Assembly: GCA_009760855.2 (NCBI GenBank)
Contig: WPIO01000148.1
Span: 826,182-890,181, forward strand
DNA from: Cristatella mucedo
Taxonomy: Eukaryota; Bryozoa; Phylactolaemata; Cristatellidae
Direction of reading: 5' to 3'
DNA length: 64,000 nt
A program made the position numbers and the translations under genes. The notes under the pieces were generated by a model that saw only the letters and a list, made by a program, of their open reading frames with translations, searched no databases and was not told the origin of the DNA. Numbering within the stretch: position 1 is the stretch's first letter; each line of letters begins with the position of its first letter. This document shows, piece after piece, positions 63,188-64,000 of the stretch.

Positions 63188-64000
63188 CTTTAAATTGTGC
63201 TGACTCAATAATTTCTATGACAGGCTGGCATTACTTGGTGGAGCAACAGCAAAACTTCATAATCAAACTTAGTCGTAAGAGCTGAGTTCACGTTTGAGCT
63301 CATTTATATTTGGAACAGCTGTGGTGTATGCTCCGTGTGAATGCTAGGCATAGTTAAAAAAATCAAGAAAGTCGAGAGGAGCGGGTGGAGTCTCAAACGC
63401 CATGGTAATAAAATTAGGGGCGAATAGATCACAGTATTAAGTTGGGCATGTTGCAATGAGCAAACCTTTCATTGCAAAGTAGTCCTCAGAATCAAGTATG
63501 CACACTTGCATGTACACATACGTGTGCACACTTACCAAGCTCAGCTAACAAATGACCCAACCAAAGAACACAAATCACCATACACAATGGACCAGTACTT
63601 AGAAAATCGGATCCTGATACAACAGCACAATCTACTGCCTGACGCCTACAATAGCAGCATAATCCTATTAAATGGAAAAAAAAAGTACAAAGATGCTACG
63701 GTATTCTGAGCGGCACGGATAGATCATCATCAGTCTACTTTAAACAGAGACACAGACTGGTATTAAGAGAGACAAGTCAAGTGGCATGGTTAAACTTGAA
63801 AATAACGTGGAGAAAAATACACTAAATATGTAGCTGAACCTCCACAAAAGAAGGTTACACAGGACTTGACTACTCTTTCGACTAGTGGCTTTTGCGCAGT
63901 TACTTGGTAAGCAGACCACAGAATAACAAGTTACCTGCAAGTCCGTGCTCACCAAGAGTGGATCCATGTCGGTCACTGACAGGCTCGGGAGCAGAACCCG
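46512..64000 (-). CDS. KMT2C/D: Histone H3K4 methyltransferase KMT2C/KMT2D (MLL3/4, Trr), 3' part
   Basis: The catalytic subunit of the COMPASS-like complex that deposits H3K4me1 at enhancers. Exons 60326-61126, 59736-59892, 58384-59332, 57881-58055, 57461-57777, 55006-55595, 53606-53849, 53293-53402, 48709-49004, 48434-48570, 48098-48228, 47270-47447, 46874-47173 and 46512-46604 join in phase to 1491 codons plus stop. Order: Gln/Ala/Pro-rich regions, Cys pairs (VCSNC, FCSPGC), extended PHD, FYRN, FYRC, SET, post-SET ([13 protein letters not shown]). [17 protein letters not shown] and [18 protein letters not shown] mark it as the MLL3/4 rather than the MLL1/2 type. The 5' part is beyond the window; two more upstream exons are tentative. 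Confidence 0.96.
46874..47173 (-). CDS. KMT2C/D: KMT2C/D SET exon
   Basis: 100 codons with the SET core: [35 protein letters not shown], and NHSCAPNC, which forms the cofactor-binding pseudoknot. The acceptor is TTTTTAG; the donor GTACAC follows GEE. Confidence 0.97.
47270..47447 (-). CDS. KMT2C/D: KMT2C/D exon before SET
   Basis: Encodes [20 protein letters not shown], then [20 protein letters not shown] and VYLGRSRIQ. It includes the segment before SET that holds the WDR5-interaction region in MLL proteins. The acceptor is TTATGTAG and the donor GTGAGC. Confidence 0.95.
48098..48228 (-). CDS. KMT2C/D: KMT2C/D exon (FYRC end)
   Basis: Encodes [20 protein letters not shown] and [16 protein letters not shown], the hallmark linker after FYRC. 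It ends two bases into an Arg codon; the donor is GTATGC. Confidence 0.96.
48434..48570 (-). CDS. KMT2C/D: KMT2C/D exon (FYRC)
   Basis: Encodes [36 protein letters not shown] and RVIES, equal to the vertebrate VWDKILEPV..FPAYLKGEDLFGLT segment. The acceptor is TTCTAG and the donor GTGAGG. Confidence 0.95.
48571..48708 (-). other. KMT2C/D: 138-nt phase-neutral intron inside the FYR region
   Basis: A GTATTG donor and TTCTAG acceptor bracket 138 bases, a multiple of three with no in-frame stop. Unspliced RNA would keep reading through with 46 extra residues. Homology skips it cleanly (SSAQG joins to VWTH), so it is called an intron. Confidence 0.85.
48709..49004 (-). CDS. KMT2C/D: KMT2C/D exon (FYRN and start of FYRC)
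   Basis: Encodes [43 protein letters not shown], and [22 protein letters not shown] and FYRC form one folded module kept in MLL proteins. The acceptor is GTTTCAG. Confidence 0.95.
49355..49805 (+). repeat. LINE B 3' copy, KMT2C/D intron
   Basis: The frame holds [38 protein letters not shown] and SLPQFVR, then the tail GATTGCGCTATACAAAACTC and an ATTAC-type end. It is the best preserved 3' end of this family and is antisense to KMT2C/D. Confidence 0.88.
49806..50400 (+). repeat. LINE A 3' copy, KMT2C/D intron
   Basis: Frame-damaged C-terminal coding sequence ([26 protein letters not shown]), the tail hairpin near 50325-50370 and ATT repeats. It sits directly behind the LINE B tail. Confidence 0.88.
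50401..50582 (+). repeat. LINE A C-terminal fragment
   Basis: A short coding fragment (TGCTTTTCGGAATCTAACTG, CCTTTGGAGATCGTAC) with no tail, between two other copies. Confidence 0.65.
50583..51650 (-). repeat. LINE A copy with long open frame, KMT2C/D intron
   Basis: ATA-type end and tail hairpin at 50583-50670, then a minus-strand frame from 50821 through the RT C-terminal region ([60 protein letters not shown]). About 240 codons remain open, so the copy is young. Past 51540 a plus-oriented LINE A tail piece is joined on. Confidence 0.88.
51650..51850 (+). repeat. Unclassified interspersed repeat, copy 2
   Basis: Shares GAGTTATGGAATTTACAAGG and neighbouring motifs (ATGAAGCTG, AGTCACAAG, AATAAGCT) with 12010-12120. 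Class unknown. Confidence 0.5.
51855..52125 (-). repeat. LINE B 3' copy, KMT2C/D intron
   Basis: The minus-strand frame has [20 protein letters not shown] and [18 protein letters not shown], then the tail with GCGCTATACAAAAC. Nearly identical to 49355-49805 over this part, in inverted orientation. Confidence 0.85.
52330..53040 (+). repeat. Two degenerate LINE A pieces, KMT2C/D intron
   Basis: A tail piece (GTAAAGCACATAGAAAGAGA, ATTATTATTATT) at 52330-52485 is followed by an eroded coding fragment to about 53040. Confidence 0.7.
53293..53402 (-). CDS. KMT2C/D: KMT2C/D exon (ePHD end)
   Basis: Encodes [20 protein letters not shown] and [20 protein letters not shown] holds the last zinc ligands of the extended PHD. 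The acceptor is TTGTAG and the donor GTAAGA, two bases into a codon. Confidence 0.95.
53606..53849 (-). CDS. KMT2C/D: KMT2C/D exon (extended PHD core)
   Basis: Encodes [51 protein letters not shown], and [16 protein letters not shown]. This is the Cys4-His-Cys2-His zinc module that in MLL4 binds histone H4. The donor is GTGCGG. Confidence 0.97.
53930..54100 (+). repeat. Diverged SINE1 copy, KMT2C/D intron
   Basis: The head TCGGTCCACTAGGCCAGGGG, B-box-like GGTTGGAGTCC and the body with AGGCTCTTCTGCTGCTGCTC are recognisable but altered, suggesting an old copy or subfamily. Confidence 0.6.
55006..55595 (-). CDS. KMT2C/D: KMT2C/D exon before the ePHD
   Basis: Begins [18 protein letters not shown], then an Ala/Pro-rich stretch, [18 protein letters not shown] (vertebrate KKWRGMKWKKWSIHIVI), [20 protein letters not shown], and [15 protein letters not shown], which supplies the first ePHD Cys pair. 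The donor is GTAAGC. Confidence 0.95.
55596..57460 (-). other. KMT2C/D intron without recognised content
   Basis: About 1.9 kb between exons, AT-rich in the middle. I see no exon, no tRNA-like head and no LINE tail here. The open frames on either strand are short and match nothing I know. Confidence 0.55.
57461..57777 (-). CDS. KMT2C/D: KMT2C/D exon with Cys-pair zinc region
   Basis: 105 full codons with [16 protein letters not shown] and [20 protein letters not shown]. They match the KMT2C pairs VVCRHC and IVFCSNNC, a little-studied zinc-binding region. The acceptor is TGTCTAG and the donor GTAAGC. Confidence 0.88.
57881..58055 (-). CDS. KMT2C/D: KMT2C/D exon
   Basis: Encodes [39 protein letters not shown], to YPSIA. 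It has the shape of a small alpha/beta conserved block. Phase fits both neighbours (phase 0 in, one base out). The acceptor is TTACAG and the donor GTATGC. Confidence 0.85.
58384..59332 (-). CDS. KMT2C/D: KMT2C/D large low-complexity exon
   Basis: 316 codons rich in Ala, Pro, Ser and Gln, starting [16 protein letters not shown], with a [20 protein letters not shown] segment and ending RQSPSQQ before donor GTACAG. The start was chosen because an in-frame TGA lies just upstream and the CTCAG acceptor at 59333 gives the phase needed by the previous exon. Open frames on the other strand are GC-rich shadows. Confidence 0.85.
59736..59892 (-). CDS. KMT2C/D: KMT2C/D exon
   Basis: Encodes [50 protein letters not shown]. 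The acceptor is CTCGCAG and the donor GTATGT. Both split codons close correctly with the neighbouring exons. Confidence 0.82.
60326..61126 (-). CDS. KMT2C/D: KMT2C/D exon, Ala/Pro-rich
   Basis: About 266 codons: [18 protein letters not shown], a basic [14 protein letters not shown], then [38 protein letters not shown], ending DVPR before donor GTAAGG. The 5' boundary is uncertain: acceptors at 61127 or 61124 keep one phase, and one near 61107 another. Confidence 0.75.
61780..62112 (-). repeat. Decayed repeat, possibly LINE B end
   Basis: The motifs CCACAAAGACTATG and CCTAGGTGGCTTTTGGTG with a TTACATTACA-like run resemble the LINE B 3' terminus, but heavily eroded. Confidence 0.4.
62587..62688 (-). 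CDS. KMT2C/D: Tentative KMT2C/D upstream exon
   Basis: Flanked by a GAGCAG acceptor and a perfect GTAAGT donor, it reads [20 protein letters not shown] then [13 protein letters not shown]. The Cys/His content hints at zinc binding. It ends one base into a codon, which fits the next exon. I do not recognise the sequence, so it may be chance. Confidence 0.35.
62943..63183. repeat. Two (TA)n microsatellites
   Basis: About 80 bp (62943-63024) and about 65 bp (63117-63183) of TA, separated by sequence with the repeated word GAATGGTGAAG. They are likely replication-unstable and able to extrude cruciforms. Confidence 0.95.
63935..64000 (-). CDS. KMT2C/D: Tentative KMT2C/D partial exon at window edge
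   Basis: A TTGCAG|GTAACT donor ends an open stretch running off the window. One frame reads [16 protein letters not shown] (phase 0); another reads [18 protein letters not shown] and ends one base into a codon, the phase that the tentative exon at 62587-62688 needs. The frame cannot be settled here. Confidence 0.3.

Overview
This is animal (metazoan) nuclear DNA. The visible genes are split into short exons with consensus GT..AG introns, and their proteins match animal chromatin and trafficking factors closely. The introns are full of LINEs, tRNA-derived SINEs and long microsatellites. The taxon cannot be fixed from the window; an invertebrate is likely, because introns are short and the repeats are L2-like LINEs and class II tRNA SINEs. 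All homology statements come from comparing hand-spliced exons with family sequences I know; nothing was searched.

Layout. (1) 1-8808: no gene I can support. It holds a CpG-rich stretch (about 480-1480), SINE and LINE fragments and microsatellites. (2) 8809-15887, minus strand: a complete coatomer zeta subunit gene (COPZ), 7 coding exons, 177 codons. (3) 15888-16159: a 272-bp gap between two start codons facing away from each other, a likely bidirectional promoter. (4) 16160-45935, plus strand: a complete SMARCC gene (BAF155/BAF170/Moira, the SWI/SNF scaffold), 19 coding exons whose phases all fit, 1034 codons. One intron is GC-AG. Introns 1, 9, 11, 16 and 18 hold most of the repeats. (5) 45936-46511: a short tail-to-tail gap. 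(6) 46512 to beyond 64000, minus strand: the 3' part of a KMT2C/KMT2D (MLL3/MLL4, Trr) histone H3K4 methyltransferase gene. It shows the zinc-binding region, extended PHD, FYRN/FYRC, SET and post-SET. Fourteen exons are well supported and two more are tentative; the 5' part lies outside the window.

Repeats. LINE family A (L2-like reverse transcriptase, hairpin 3' tail, ATT-rich end) occurs many times; the longest copy is at 40846-42560, and its reverse transcriptase reading frame carries one in-frame TAG. LINE family B has a different 3' end and an ATTAC-type tail. SINE1 and SINE2 are tRNA-derived with recognisable A and B boxes. SINE2 ends in the same hairpin tail as LINE A, which suggests that LINE A moves it. 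This SINE-LINE pair is the most interesting system in the window.

How the genes relate. SMARCC and KMT2C/D proteins both act on enhancer chromatin (nucleosome remodelling and H3K4 monomethylation); COPZ is a COPI vesicle coat subunit. From memory, the human orthologues COPZ1, SMARCC2 and KMT2D all lie on 12q13, so this tight three-gene block may keep an old animal linkage.
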